Part shown: piece by piece, positions 9,001-16,025 of the stretch
How the letters are laid out: every line of letters starts with the position of its first letter
How positions within the stretch are numbered: the first letter of the stretch is position 1
Assembly (NCBI GenBank): GCA_017051695.1
Contig: JAFIDK010000002.1
Location: forward strand, 682,001 to 746,000
Length of the DNA: 64,000 nucleotides
DNA from: Algoriphagus aestuarii
Lineage (GTDB): Bacteria; Bacteroidota; Bacteroidia; Cytophagales; Cyclobacteriaceae
Reading direction: 5' to 3'
Notes under the pieces: generated by a model
Databases searched by the model: none
What the model was told of the DNA's origin: nothing
The model's input: the letters and a program-made list of their open reading frames with translations, nothing else
Made by a program: the position numbers and the translations under genes

Positions 9001-9228
9001 CCCTTCTAGGGAAGCGACTGCATCCTCTATTTTCTTGGTGACTGAAGTTTCTACTTCGGATGGAGCTGCACCCGGATACACGGTGGATATGGTGACTACA
9101 TTGGTCTCCATTTTTGGCAAAAGTTCATAGGACAATTGCGAGTAGGAGAATATCCCAAGCAAAGTCAAAACCGTGAAAAGGACGACGACCATGGTCGACC
9201 TTTGTATGGATATTTTGGTTATCTGCAT
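6070..9228 (-). CDS. RND multidrug efflux permease (HAE1/AcrB-like)
   Basis: At 1052 residues this is the standard length for the AcrB/MexB class. The proton-relay aspartates lie in VVGILVDDAIVVIENIYR (TM4), the lysine in LMGLVAKNAILLVDF (TM10), and the arginine in KIRFRPILMT (TM11). The N-terminus has the first transmembrane helix and the periplasmic YPGAAPSEVE motif of the porter domain. It is the inner-membrane pump that would export hydrophobic drugs, bile-salt-like compounds or lipids in exchange for protons. It is the third gene of a minus-strand operon after the TolC-type channel and the adaptor (2-bp gap), all behind a GbsR-like regulator. The HAE1 rather than metal class is supported by the double aspartate in TM4. 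The substrate is unknown. Confidence 0.93.
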   Translation of the reverse strand: MQITKISIQRSTMVVVLFTVLTLLGIFSYSQLSYELLPKMETNVVTISTVYPGAAPSEVETSVTKKIEDAVASLEGIKSMNSISQESISIITIEIEAGQDVDLSLQDAQRKINAILGDLPDDADPPSLGKFDLDDLPIMQMAVYSNLNPSEFYDLIKNKIQPSIAKISGVAQVNMLGGTEREIKVNLDRNKLEAYGISPITIAQTINASNLDFPTGRLKNESSQILIRLAGKFSSVEQIENLIIAYRDDQSPIQLKEVAEVMDDYKDEEILTRLNGKAAIGLTIQKQSDANAVEVSELIEHELSILEDTYGAEGLSFEISQNTSEFTLEAANDVIKDLGLAILLVALIMLLFLHSIRNAVIVMIAVPASIVATFTVMYLAGFTLNLMSLLALSLVVGILVDDAIVVIENIYRHLEMGKSIAQASYDGIREIGSTVVSITLVIIVVFVPLAMTGGLIAGILTQFSITVATATLISLLVAFTLIPLLTSRFSKLEHLNKNSFFGKIVYGFESALDGFVDWLVDILRWGFAHKFALLGLTFVLFISSFFLVIKGFIGSEFVSEGDRGEFILRLELPKDATLEQTNFKTREVEDYLRTLPEVTEVFTTVGVSSGQFTGSQSSPYTSEISVKLVEAKHRSLSGPDYARQVENTLEETITGAEYTAVPISIMGTANDAPIQVIVSGPDKDSIRVTSEKIMSILANLRGTRKIESSLEAGNPEIKIEVDRDKMNELNLSMDMVGGALQVAFNGNDDSKYTDGDYEYDIMVKLNEFDRKSISDVENLAFLNRKGQQVKLSQFATVTQSEGPTKLERRDRVSSVKITSQVAGVPSGTVGAELTAAIDQMTLPQQVQINYDGDMKNQSEGFGSLGLALLASIILIYLIMVALYDSYIYPLVVMFSLPMALIGSLLALALTKGTLSIFSIMGLIMLMGLVAKNAILLVDFTNQLKEAGVEVKAALEKAVKIRFRPILMTTLAMVIGMLPIALAGGAGAEWKNGLAWVIIGGLMSSMFLTLVVVPVIYYLFDRFMARIGKAEKKHIELEDTNVEEFESEAAAYV

Positions 9229-9229
9229 C

Positions 9230-10282
9230 TTACTGAACTTTTACTTTTGTTCCTTCTTTGATATTGATCAATCCAGATGAAATGACTTCCTGACCTTCAG
9301 TCAAACCTTCGATCACCTCTACAGTTCCTTCATCCAAGGTGTTGATAGTCACTGGTTGGTATACTGCTGTTCCGTTTTCTATGAGATAGACACCTGGGTT
9401 TTTCAAACTTCCCACGATGGATTTCCTACTGATTTGCAGCACTTCTTCATCTTGGGAAAACTCAAATTTTGCTGTTCCAAACATCCCAGGTTTAATTACA
9501 TCAGCATCTTTGCCTGCCATTTCCAAAATTACCTCGTATTTGAAAGAAGCGTCTGCTTTGTCAGATATAAAATCCACTTTGCCGGAAAACTCCTGACCAT
9601 TGATTGCATTGACTACCACAGGTATTAAATCTCCTCGCTTCACTTTGGCAATCTCACTTTCACTTACTTTCACTGCTAACTTCAAAGGATTTTTATTGAT
9701 AATATCTACAATCGGCATTCCTGGTGAAACCAAAGTTCCAAGCTCGAAATAATCTTCATTGATAAAACCTGAAATCGGAGCAGTAATCTGTGTATCTGCC
9801 AATCGTTTTTTCAATGCATTAAACTGCGCATCTGCGATCTTGAATCCTTTCTCGTTTTCCTCGTATTGCTTCTTTGTGATCGCATCAGTCGCTGCCAAAT
9901 TTGCATAACGCTTCAAATCCTTTTCAGCCTGATCTCTATTCAATTTTGCGATTTCATAATCAGCCCGAATCAATCGATCATCTACCTGTACGATCAAATC
10001 GCCACGCTTCACATAGCTACCTTTCTTTTTGAGGATTTTCACAATGGATCCAGAAGTTTCTGACATCAGTTTTAATTCCTGATGGGCTTCGAAAACACCA
10101 TTTGCTTCAAAATTTCTATTGACGGTTTTTTTAGCCACTTTTTCAGTCGTAATGGAAATAAATTCACTGGACTTCATCGCTAAATTCGCCGCCTCATTCA
10201 TTTCAGTTTTGTTGTTATATAGCGTGTAGGCAACTGCACCTACTGCCATAAAAAGAAAGAAAATAATTATTGCCTTTTTCAT
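9230..10282 (-). CDS. RND efflux periplasmic adaptor (membrane fusion protein)
   Basis: This 350-residue protein starts with a single hydrophobic N-terminal segment (MKKAIIIFFLFMAVGAVAYT). It then has the MFP order: a barrel-sandwich strand (GSIVKILKKKGSYVKRGDLIVQVD), an alpha-hairpin (about residues 100-155), a second lipoyl half (ITAPISGFINEDYFELGTLVSPG), a beta-barrel and a membrane-proximal domain ending GLINIKEGTKVKV. It would bridge the inner-membrane permease and the TolC channel. It ends 1 bp before the permease start and is preceded 17 bp upstream by the channel gene, so the three are co-transcribed. Confidence 0.93.
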   Translation of the reverse strand: MKKAIIIFFLFMAVGAVAYTLYNNKTEMNEAANLAMKSSEFISITTEKVAKKTVNRNFEANGVFEAHQELKLMSETSGSIVKILKKKGSYVKRGDLIVQVDDRLIRADYEIAKLNRDQAEKDLKRYANLAATDAITKKQYEENEKGFKIADAQFNALKKRLADTQITAPISGFINEDYFELGTLVSPGMPIVDIINKNPLKLAVKVSESEIAKVKRGDLIPVVVNAINGQEFSGKVDFISDKADASFKYEVILEMAGKDADVIKPGMFGTAKFEFSQDEEVLQISRKSIVGSLKNPGVYLIENGTAVYQPVTINTLDEGTVEVIEGLTEGQEVISSGLINIKEGTKVKVQ

Positions 10283-10299
10283 TGTTGTGCGTGTTTCTT

Positions 10300-11673
10300 T
10301 TAGTTTAATAGGTTGGTTATTTTTCCGGTGGAATTCAAAATCTCCAATTGAGCTATTCTCACCTGAATGATTTGATTATTGTAGTTGGCCTGAGCGGTTC
10401 TTTGGGTAGTTTCTGCGTCCAATAAGTCGGTCAAAGGACTCAATCCTTCTTTATACAACAATTCGGAGTCTTTCAAGACATCATTAGATAGCTCCAGATT
10501 GTCTTTAAGAGAAGCTAGCGTGCTAAGGGAATTGTAATATTTGTTGACGGAAGTGTTGTACTCCAGCTCTGCAGCATCTTCTGCCTGCATTCTATCCAGG
10601 TTCAATTGCTGGGCACTCACCTTGGATTGAGCCGCCTTTGATTTGGTTTGTAAACCGTCAAAAATTGGGATTTGAAGTTTCAATCCAATCAGAAAACCTT
10701 GATACCAAACTTTATTCTGACTTAAGAAGTCAAACTCTTGGGCAAAAGCATTTTTATTCCAATCTGCAAAACCCACGAGCTGAGGTTGATGCTGAGCTTT
10801 GATGTTTTTGTATTCGTATTCGTACAAAGTCTCCTGAACGCCTAAAAGCTGAATGTCTTTCCTATCGAAAATATTGAAATCAGCCACCTGGAAATCCTCC
10901 ACTTTTTGACTCATATCAGCCACAGATTTATCCAATTTCAACTCCGTATCAACGGGGATCCCCATCACCAATTTGAGATAACCTTCTCTTTGGTAAATAG
11001 AAATTTCCAGATTTTCCAATTCACTTCTGATGGAACTTAAATTCACTTTTACTCGATTGAGATCCACTTTTCTGGCAAGGTCATTTTCGTATTGGGACTG
11101 TAGGATTTTCTCCAAACTTTCCAATTGGTCAATGTTTGCCTGCAGATTTTCTCTTTGGAGATGAAGCTGAATAGCTCCCAGGTAATTCATAGAAATCTCA
11201 TGAATAACATCTTCCTCAGATTGCTGAGCAAGTAGCCGGTAGAACTCCTCCCCTGTTTTGGCAGCTTTCAAACCGATCAGATAAGAATTACTATAGATCA
11301 ATTGGCTCAATTCAAATCCTGCTTTTAGGGATTGTGGCACACCCAAAGAGATCACCTGGATATCATTAGGATCTCCACCGAAAATTCCTCCCGGCACGGC
11401 CTGAGGAAACACGTCAATAAAATTATTATACTGGCCATAGGCAGAAAACTGCGGCAAACCAGCACCTCTAATTTCGTCTCTGTTGTACTTGGCTTTGGTC
11501 TCATCTAAAATGGCCTTTTTTAAGTTCCGGTTGTTTTCAAGACCGATCTCGATACTCTGCCTCAGGGTCAGGGTATCTGGATACGTGATCTTTTCTTTAT
11601 TCAAGTCCCCCTGACCAAAGGCTCCTATAGGACTTACCAGAAATATCAGATATGTAAAATATTTTCTGAACAT
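10300..11673 (-). CDS. TolC-family outer-membrane efflux channel
   Basis: This 457-residue protein has a signal peptide (MFRKYFTYLIFLVSPIGAFGQ) and the duplicated helical-barrel layout of outer-membrane efflux proteins. The first repeat starts TLRQSIEIGLENNRNLKKAI. The second contains GLKLQIPIFDGLQTKSKAAQ followed by long coiled helices and a GLSPLTDLLDAETTQRTAQ turn. It forms the outer-membrane exit duct for the RND pump encoded directly downstream. It is the first structural gene after the GbsR regulator. Confidence 0.92.
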   Translation of the reverse strand: MFRKYFTYLIFLVSPIGAFGQGDLNKEKITYPDTLTLRQSIEIGLENNRNLKKAILDETKAKYNRDEIRGAGLPQFSAYGQYNNFIDVFPQAVPGGIFGGDPNDIQVISLGVPQSLKAGFELSQLIYSNSYLIGLKAAKTGEEFYRLLAQQSEEDVIHEISMNYLGAIQLHLQRENLQANIDQLESLEKILQSQYENDLARKVDLNRVKVNLSSIRSELENLEISIYQREGYLKLVMGIPVDTELKLDKSVADMSQKVEDFQVADFNIFDRKDIQLLGVQETLYEYEYKNIKAQHQPQLVGFADWNKNAFAQEFDFLSQNKVWYQGFLIGLKLQIPIFDGLQTKSKAAQSKVSAQQLNLDRMQAEDAAELEYNTSVNKYYNSLSTLASLKDNLELSNDVLKDSELLYKEGLSPLTDLLDAETTQRTAQANYNNQIIQVRIAQLEILNSTGKITNLLN

Positions 11674-11745
11674 GGTATTAAATAATAGTTTATTTATAAT
11701 TATAAAGTTGGTTCTGTTTTTAATGAACTTTAGAGGTAAATTTTT

Positions 11746-12207
11746 TTAGGCTTGCTGTTTTTTAAATCGTTCAAATAAGGAAGGTATCTCTTGCTTGAAA
11801 AAGCATAAGAAATTTGAAAAATCTCTCATTTTACAATTGAATTCAGGGTTTTTTTCTGTTCTCACTTCCAGTACTTCATCGATAAATTTCTGGATTTCGG
11901 CGATGTTTTGAAGTTCCTTTTCAAAATCCTCTCTCCAATCACTCACTTTTAAAGCAAAATATCTTTTTCTATCTCCCGGTCTGGTAGAATAAACACATCT
12001 ACCTTTGGCCTGAAGGAATGTCAAGGCATTACTCACCGCACTTTTACTTACTCCTAATTGCTCTACAATTTCATCAAATGAAACTTCTCCTTCTTCATGA
12101 ACCAACAGCAAACCGATAATTCTTCCAACCAAAGGTTGCATTCCCTTGTGCTCATGGAAAACACCAATTCGCTCTATTAATTCCTTATGTTTTTCAGTTA
12201 ATACCAT
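11746..12207 (-). CDS. GbsR/MarR-family winged-helix regulator
   Basis: This 153-residue protein has a winged helix-turn-helix at about residues 30-85 (VSFDEIVEQLGVSKSAVSNALTF, then a wing AKGRCVYSTRPGDRKRYF) and a helical C-terminal dimerisation region. The GPL/LVGRIIGLLLVHEEG lead-in is characteristic of the GbsR subgroup. It heads the efflux operon, 72 bp upstream of the TolC gene. A palindrome overlaps the promoter just upstream of its own ATG, so autorepression with ligand-dependent induction of the pump is the likely circuit (inferred). Confidence 0.87.
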   Translation of the reverse strand: MVLTEKHKELIERIGVFHEHKGMQPLVGRIIGLLLVHEEGEVSFDEIVEQLGVSKSAVSNALTFLQAKGRCVYSTRPGDRKRYFALKVSDWREDFEKELQNIAEIQKFIDEVLEVRTEKNPEFNCKMRDFSNFLCFFKQEIPSLFERFKKQQA

Positions 12208-12242
12208 CGCTTTGTATTTACAGTTACGGGTTTATAACGGCA

Positions 12243-12286
12243 CAAATATAGATAAAGTTCGGTTAGTTCTGCAAATACAGAACTAA
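12243..12286 (-). promoter_or_regulatory. Promoter and palindromic operator of the GbsR-RND operon
   Basis: On the minus strand TTTG (12272-12275) and TATATTTG (12243-12250) are spaced 21 bp apart. They match the Bacteroidota -33/-7 pattern and lie about 35-65 bp upstream of the regulator's ATG. A perfect 9-bp inverted repeat (TTAGTTCTG at 12263-12271, CAGAACTAA at 12278-12286, 6-bp spacer) covers the -33 element. An extra half-site-like GTTCGG follows at 12257-12262. The arrangement suits repression by the adjacent winged-helix protein. Confidence 0.7.
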
Positions 12287-12422
12287 AAAAATTAATTTTT
12301 TTTTCAATATTACTTTTCTTGATTTTGCATTTAAGAATGATCTGATCCAGATAAAAATTTCTTTTATAGACAATAGCCCATATATTTCAATTTGAAACAA
12401 TAACAATCAAACCCTATTTCTC

Positions 12423-13898
12423 ATGCTTCAGCTCGTAGAAAATGCGAAGTCTTACTCACAAGAAATTGCCATAATAGAAAAAGAGAAATCCTTTACCTAC
12501 CAAAACCTTTTAGACCGAAGCAAAGAAATCGCTGGATTTTTACTGAAAAACAAAAGTGATTTATCTGAATCTCCTGTAGCATTTATGGTATCTCCTGGAT
12601 TTGATTATGTAGCCACACAATGGGGAATTTGGCAAGCAGGTGGAATAGCTGTCCCTCTTTGCATCACCTATCCACTGCCCTCTTTACAATATGTCATTGA
12701 AGATACTGGTGCCACCATCATACTCGTTGGTGATGAATACGAAGAGATATTAAAAAATTATAAAAACGATACTACAAAAATCTTAGTCAAAATCAGCCAG
12801 ATTGCAGCTTCTGACGTAGCCCAACTTCCTGAAATAGATAAATCAAGAGGTGCCATGATCCTTTATACCTCTGGTACCACTTCCCTCCCTAAAGGCGTTT
12901 TGACTACACATTCCAATATTGAATCGCAAATCACAACACTTGTAAAAGCCTGGGAATGGACTTCCGACGATTATATCCTGGAGATATTACCACTTCATCA
13001 CGTTCATGGCATCATCAACGTTTTATGTTGCGCCTTATGGTCGGGGGCGACTGTCGAGTTTCTAAATCAATTTGATGCCAAAGAAGTATTCAAAATTTTC
13101 CTTCAAGGGAAGCTAAATGTATTTATGGCGGTTCCAACGATTTACTTCAAGTTGATCGCCGAATGGGAAAAACTAGCTGAAGAAGAACAAAAAATCCTGC
13201 ATCAAGCAATGGCAAATTTCAGGTTGATGATTTCTGGATCAGCTGCATTGCCTGTTTCCGTCATGGAAAAATGGAAGGAAATTTCAGGTCATTATTTATT
13301 GGAGCGCTATGGAATGACAGAAATAGGAATGGCTGTCAGCAATCCATATCATGGTGAAAGAAGGGCTGGTCATATTGGTCAACCATTACCAGGAGTTCAG
13401 TTAAGGACTGTTGATGAAGAAGGAAACGAGATCTCCAAGGAAGAAGCAGGGGAAATCCAGATCAAAGGTCCTTCAGTGTTCAAAGAATATTGGGGAAAGC
13501 CAGAGGCCACAGCCAAAAGCTTTACAGAAGATGGTTGGTTCAAAACCGGAGATATTGCTGTTTTAGAAGAGGGCTATTATAGAATTTTGGGCAGGGACTC
13601 CATTGACATTATCAAATCAGGAGGATATAAAATCTCAGCTTTGGAAATCGAAGAAGTGCTAAGGAAACATCCTGCAATCAAAGACTGCGGGGTGGTAGGA
13701 ATCCCTAATGAAGAATGGGGAGAATTGGTGGTGGCAGCTTTGGTAACAGGTCAAAACCTCGATACCGATCAATTAAACACGTGGATTCGTGAAAGAATGC
13801 CGGCCTATAAAACTCCTAGAAAGTATATTTTCATTCAGGATCTTCCTAGAAACACCATGGGAAAAGTAACCAAAAATGAATTGAAACAACTATTCTAA
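12423..13898 (+). CDS. matB: Malonyl-CoA synthetase-like acyl-CoA ligase (MatB/ACSF3 type)
   Basis: This 491-residue ANL-superfamily ligase has the P-loop YTSGTTSLPKG, YGMTEIGM, GWFKTGD, a hinge GRDSIDIIKSGGYKISALEIE, and the C-terminal catalytic lysine in PRNTMGKVTKNEL. The block LPLHHVHGIINVL...NVFMAVPTIYFKL is the one seen in MatB and human ACSF3, which form malonyl-CoA from malonate, CoA and ATP. The assignment is strengthened because the next two genes encode MadL and MadM, the two-subunit malonate transporter (gaps of 5 and 4 bp). No malonyl-CoA decarboxylase is present, so the product may feed fatty-acid synthesis directly. A related short-chain acid specificity cannot be excluded. Confidence 0.88.
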   Translation: MLQLVENAKSYSQEIAIIEKEKSFTYQNLLDRSKEIAGFLLKNKSDLSESPVAFMVSPGFDYVATQWGIWQAGGIAVPLCITYPLPSLQYVIEDTGATIILVGDEYEEILKNYKNDTTKILVKISQIAASDVAQLPEIDKSRGAMILYTSGTTSLPKGVLTTHSNIESQITTLVKAWEWTSDDYILEILPLHHVHGIINVLCCALWSGATVEFLNQFDAKEVFKIFLQGKLNVFMAVPTIYFKLIAEWEKLAEEEQKILHQAMANFRLMISGSAALPVSVMEKWKEISGHYLLERYGMTEIGMAVSNPYHGERRAGHIGQPLPGVQLRTVDEEGNEISKEEAGEIQIKGPSVFKEYWGKPEATAKSFTEDGWFKTGDIAVLEEGYYRILGRDSIDIIKSGGYKISALEIEEVLRKHPAIKDCGVVGIPNEEWGELVVAALVTGQNLDTDQLNTWIRERMPAYKTPRKYIFIQDLPRNTMGKVTKNELKQLF

Positions 13899-13903
13899 AA
13901 ATC

Positions 13904-14260
13904 ATGATCATATACGGTTTAGCACTTTTGTCAGTTTCATTTATTCTAGGTCAGTGGATTGGTGAGCTATTGGGAAAACTTTTAGGAATCAATGCCAATG
14001 TGGGTGGTGTTGGATTTTCGATGCTCATTTTGATGGTGCTCAAAGAAGTATTCGAACGAAAAGGCTGGTGGAAAGGTGATTTGGTCCTGGGAATAGACTT
14101 TTGGAATAAGATGTACATCCCGGTGGTCATCGCAATGGCAGCAAGTTTAAATGTAAAATCAGCCATTTCAAGTGGAAATCTGGCCTTGTTGGTGGGAATC
14201 ATCCCGGTTTTCTTTGGATTTGCATTCTTTCCGGTTTTACTGAAAAACTTCAAGCAGTAA
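13904..14260 (+). CDS. madL: Malonate transporter subunit MadL
   Basis: This 118-residue membrane protein has four predicted helices. It starts MIIYGLALLSVSFILGQWIG and carries the conserved GINANVGGVGFSMLILM and WNKMYIPVVIAMAASLNV segments of MadL. MadL acts with MadM as a sodium-dependent malonate carrier in malonate-using bacteria. It is sandwiched between the MatB-like ligase and madM with gaps of only 4-5 bp, so the three form a tight operon. Confidence 0.9.
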   Translation: MIIYGLALLSVSFILGQWIGELLGKLLGINANVGGVGFSMLILMVLKEVFERKGWWKGDLVLGIDFWNKMYIPVVIAMAASLNVKSAISSGNLALLVGIIPVFFGFAFFPVLLKNFKQ

Positions 14261-14264
14261 TCGG

Positions 14265-15026
14265 ATGGAAGAATTGTTAAAAGTGATCGATAAAAATGGT
14301 TTGATTGTAGGCTTTTTATGCGTCGGAATTTTAAGCTTATTTTCTCATTGGGTATCAAAGAATCTTCTTAAGTCAAAAATCCCTGGTTCTGCTATAGCCA
14401 TATTCCTAGGATTGGTATTAGGCTATTTGGGAGGATTTTTTACAGGTGGTACCAAAGGGATTTCAGACATTGAAATTTTTAAAGGAATCGGCTTTTTGGG
14501 AGGATCCATGTTTCGTGACTTTGCCATTGTGGCAACGGCTTTAGGAGCAAGCTATTTGTTGGTCAAAAGATCTGGATTTCTTGGAATGCTCTCTTTGGTA
14601 ATTGGCATTTTAATTTTCTTTACTTCTGGAGTCCTTATTGCCTTTGCTTGGGGGATTCGAGATCCAGTCAGCCTTTGTACAATCGGTGCTGGTGCATGCA
14701 CATATATAGTTGGCCCAGTAACCGGTGCGGCATTAGGTGCCAGCTCGGAGGTGATTGCATTGAGTATTGGTGCAGGTCTGGTAAAAACAATCGCAGTGAC
14801 CATCTTTACGCCACTATTTGCTAAAAAAATCGGATTGGACTCTCCGGGTTCTGCTATGGCTTTTGGTGGAATTATGGGAACATCCAGTGGAGTGGCAGCA
14901 GGATTAGCAGCCACAGATCCAAAATTAGTCCCATACGGAGCTGTCACAGCTACATTTTATACAGGTTTGGGTTGCCTGATTTGTCCTTCTTTATTCTATC
15001 TGATTTTAGAGCTGATTTTTGTCTGA
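14265..15026 (+). CDS. madM: Malonate transporter subunit MadM
   Basis: This 253-residue integral membrane protein contains the MadM hallmarks GSAIAIFLGLVLGYLGG, FTGGTKGISDIEIFKGIG, TIGAGACTYIVGPVTGAALG, SSEVIALSIGAGLVKT and GIMGTSSGVAAGLAATDPKL. It should form the malonate permease with MadL. It is the last gene of the plus-strand operon; its stop codon abuts the stop of the convergent HxlR gene with no space, and no terminator hairpin is visible there. Confidence 0.92.
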   Translation: MEELLKVIDKNGLIVGFLCVGILSLFSHWVSKNLLKSKIPGSAIAIFLGLVLGYLGGFFTGGTKGISDIEIFKGIGFLGGSMFRDFAIVATALGASYLLVKRSGFLGMLSLVIGILIFFTSGVLIAFAWGIRDPVSLCTIGAGACTYIVGPVTGAALGASSEVIALSIGAGLVKTIAVTIFTPLFAKKIGLDSPGSAMAFGGIMGTSSGVAAGLAATDPKLVPYGAVTATFYTGLGCLICPSLFYLILELIFV

Positions 15027-15407
15027 TTACTTTTCAACGTTTTCAAGTTCCGTATCAAAATTGAATACTTTTTTACGATGGTTTACCCCCCATTCATATA
15101 AAGCACCAATTACATCTTTCAGGGATTCTCCGTATTCTGTCATGGTATATTCTACTGTCACCGGAAAAGTATCATAGACTGTTCTTTTGACTAAGTGATT
15201 CATTTCTAGATCCCTTAATTCTTTTGACAGCATCCGATCTGTGATCCCGGTTACCTCTCTTGAAATTTCTGAAAACCGCTTCACTCCATGTAATAACGCA
15301 ATGATGATAGGAAGTTTCCATTTCCCATTCAAAATCTCCAAAGCATCCTGCACGGGCAAAATTCTCAGTTTGCATTCTCCTTTATCTAATCGCTCTTCAT
15401 TTTTCAT
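15027..15407 (-). CDS. HxlR-family transcriptional regulator
   Basis: This 126-residue HxlR-type winged helix protein has the family core LNGKWKLPIIIALLHGVKRFSEISREV, ITDRMLSKELRDLEMNHLVKR and VEYTMTEYGESLKDVIGALYEWG. A cysteine (C12) precedes the core at the position used by some HxlR-family redox sensors such as YodB and HypR. It is divergent from the DoxX-like gene, and the shared 113-bp intergenic region contains repeated CTATAC/GTATAG half-sites. Control of itself and of the DoxX gene is the natural inference. Confidence 0.9.
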   Translation of the reverse strand: MKNEERLDKGECKLRILPVQDALEILNGKWKLPIIIALLHGVKRFSEISREVTGITDRMLSKELRDLEMNHLVKRTVYDTFPVTVEYTMTEYGESLKDVIGALYEWGVNHRKKVFNFDTELENVEK

Positions 15408-15434
15408 GTTACAAATCTGCTGATTTAGACTAAA

Positions 15435-15498
15435 CTATACAAGAGTATAGCACTATACTTCAGTATAGTACTTACAAATGTATAGTCTCTTCCTATAC
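15435..15498. promoter_or_regulatory. Array of six CTATAC/GTATAG half-sites (HxlR operator region)
   Basis: Three inverted pairs are visible: CTATAC-N4-GTATAG (15435-15450), ACTATACT-N2-AGTATAGT (15452-15469, perfect) and GTATAG-N7-CTATAC (15480-15498). HxlR-family proteins are known to bind such short palindromes containing GTA/TAC. The array fills the divergent promoter region between the HxlR gene and the DoxX-like gene, so both promoters could be controlled together. Confidence 0.7.
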
Positions 15499-15520
15499 TT
15501 TTGAAGAAAAAAACTAAATC

Positions 15521-15880
15521 ATGCAAAACAAAATTATTTATTGGACCGCCACAGGATTGATTTCATTGATGATGCTTTTTAGCGCATTTGCTTATTTCAA
15601 TGACCCGACAGTTTCGGAAGGATTCAATTCTATGGGATTTCCTGATTATTTCCGTGTGGAGCTAGGAATCGCAAAAATTCTTGGAGTATTGGTATTACTC
15701 CTTCCATTTTCTCCAAAGTTTCTAAAAGAATGGGCTTATGCCGGTTTTGGGATAACATTCATTTCAGCATTCATTGCGCACTTTGTAAATGGCCATCCAT
15801 TTTCTGCGATTATTTTGCCGGTTGTTGCAGGTATCTTATTGATTACGTCTAGGATTTATATGAGTAAACAGGCTGTTTAA
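15521..15880 (+). CDS. DoxX-like four-helix membrane protein
   Basis: This 119-residue protein has four hydrophobic segments and DoxX-family features: an N-terminal helix followed by FAYFNDPTVSEGFNSMGFPDYFR, then ELGIAKILGVLVLLLP and a C-terminal pair of helices. Members are quinone- or redox-related membrane proteins of mostly unknown activity. It is divergently controlled with an HxlR regulator, a common pairing, which suggests induction by electrophiles or oxidants (inferred). A terminator follows. Confidence 0.85.
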   Translation: MQNKIIYWTATGLISLMMLFSAFAYFNDPTVSEGFNSMGFPDYFRVELGIAKILGVLVLLLPFSPKFLKEWAYAGFGITFISAFIAHFVNGHPFSAIILPVVAGILLITSRIYMSKQAV

Positions 15881-15903
15881 AACTACCTGAAAACTAAACC
15901 AAC

Positions 15904-15932
15904 AAACCCGAAGCGTTCCGTTTCGGGTTTTC
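15904..15932 (+). terminator. Rho-independent terminator after the DoxX-like gene
   Basis: AAACCCGAA (15904-15912) pairs with TTCGGGTTT (15922-15930) around a 9-base loop and is followed by TCTTTT. It lies 24 bp after the DoxX stop. Confidence 0.85.
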
Positions 15933-16025
15933 TTTTAATTTGAATCATTAAAAATTAAGTCTTTTTCCATTTTTAGGGTTTAGGGCAGGATGCCAAATTA
16001 AGTGCTTTTGCACTATTTTTGCTTC

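Noticed and set aside
14552-14947. 131-residue minus-strand frame inside madM
   Set aside because: Antisense to a strongly conserved membrane protein; no features of its own.
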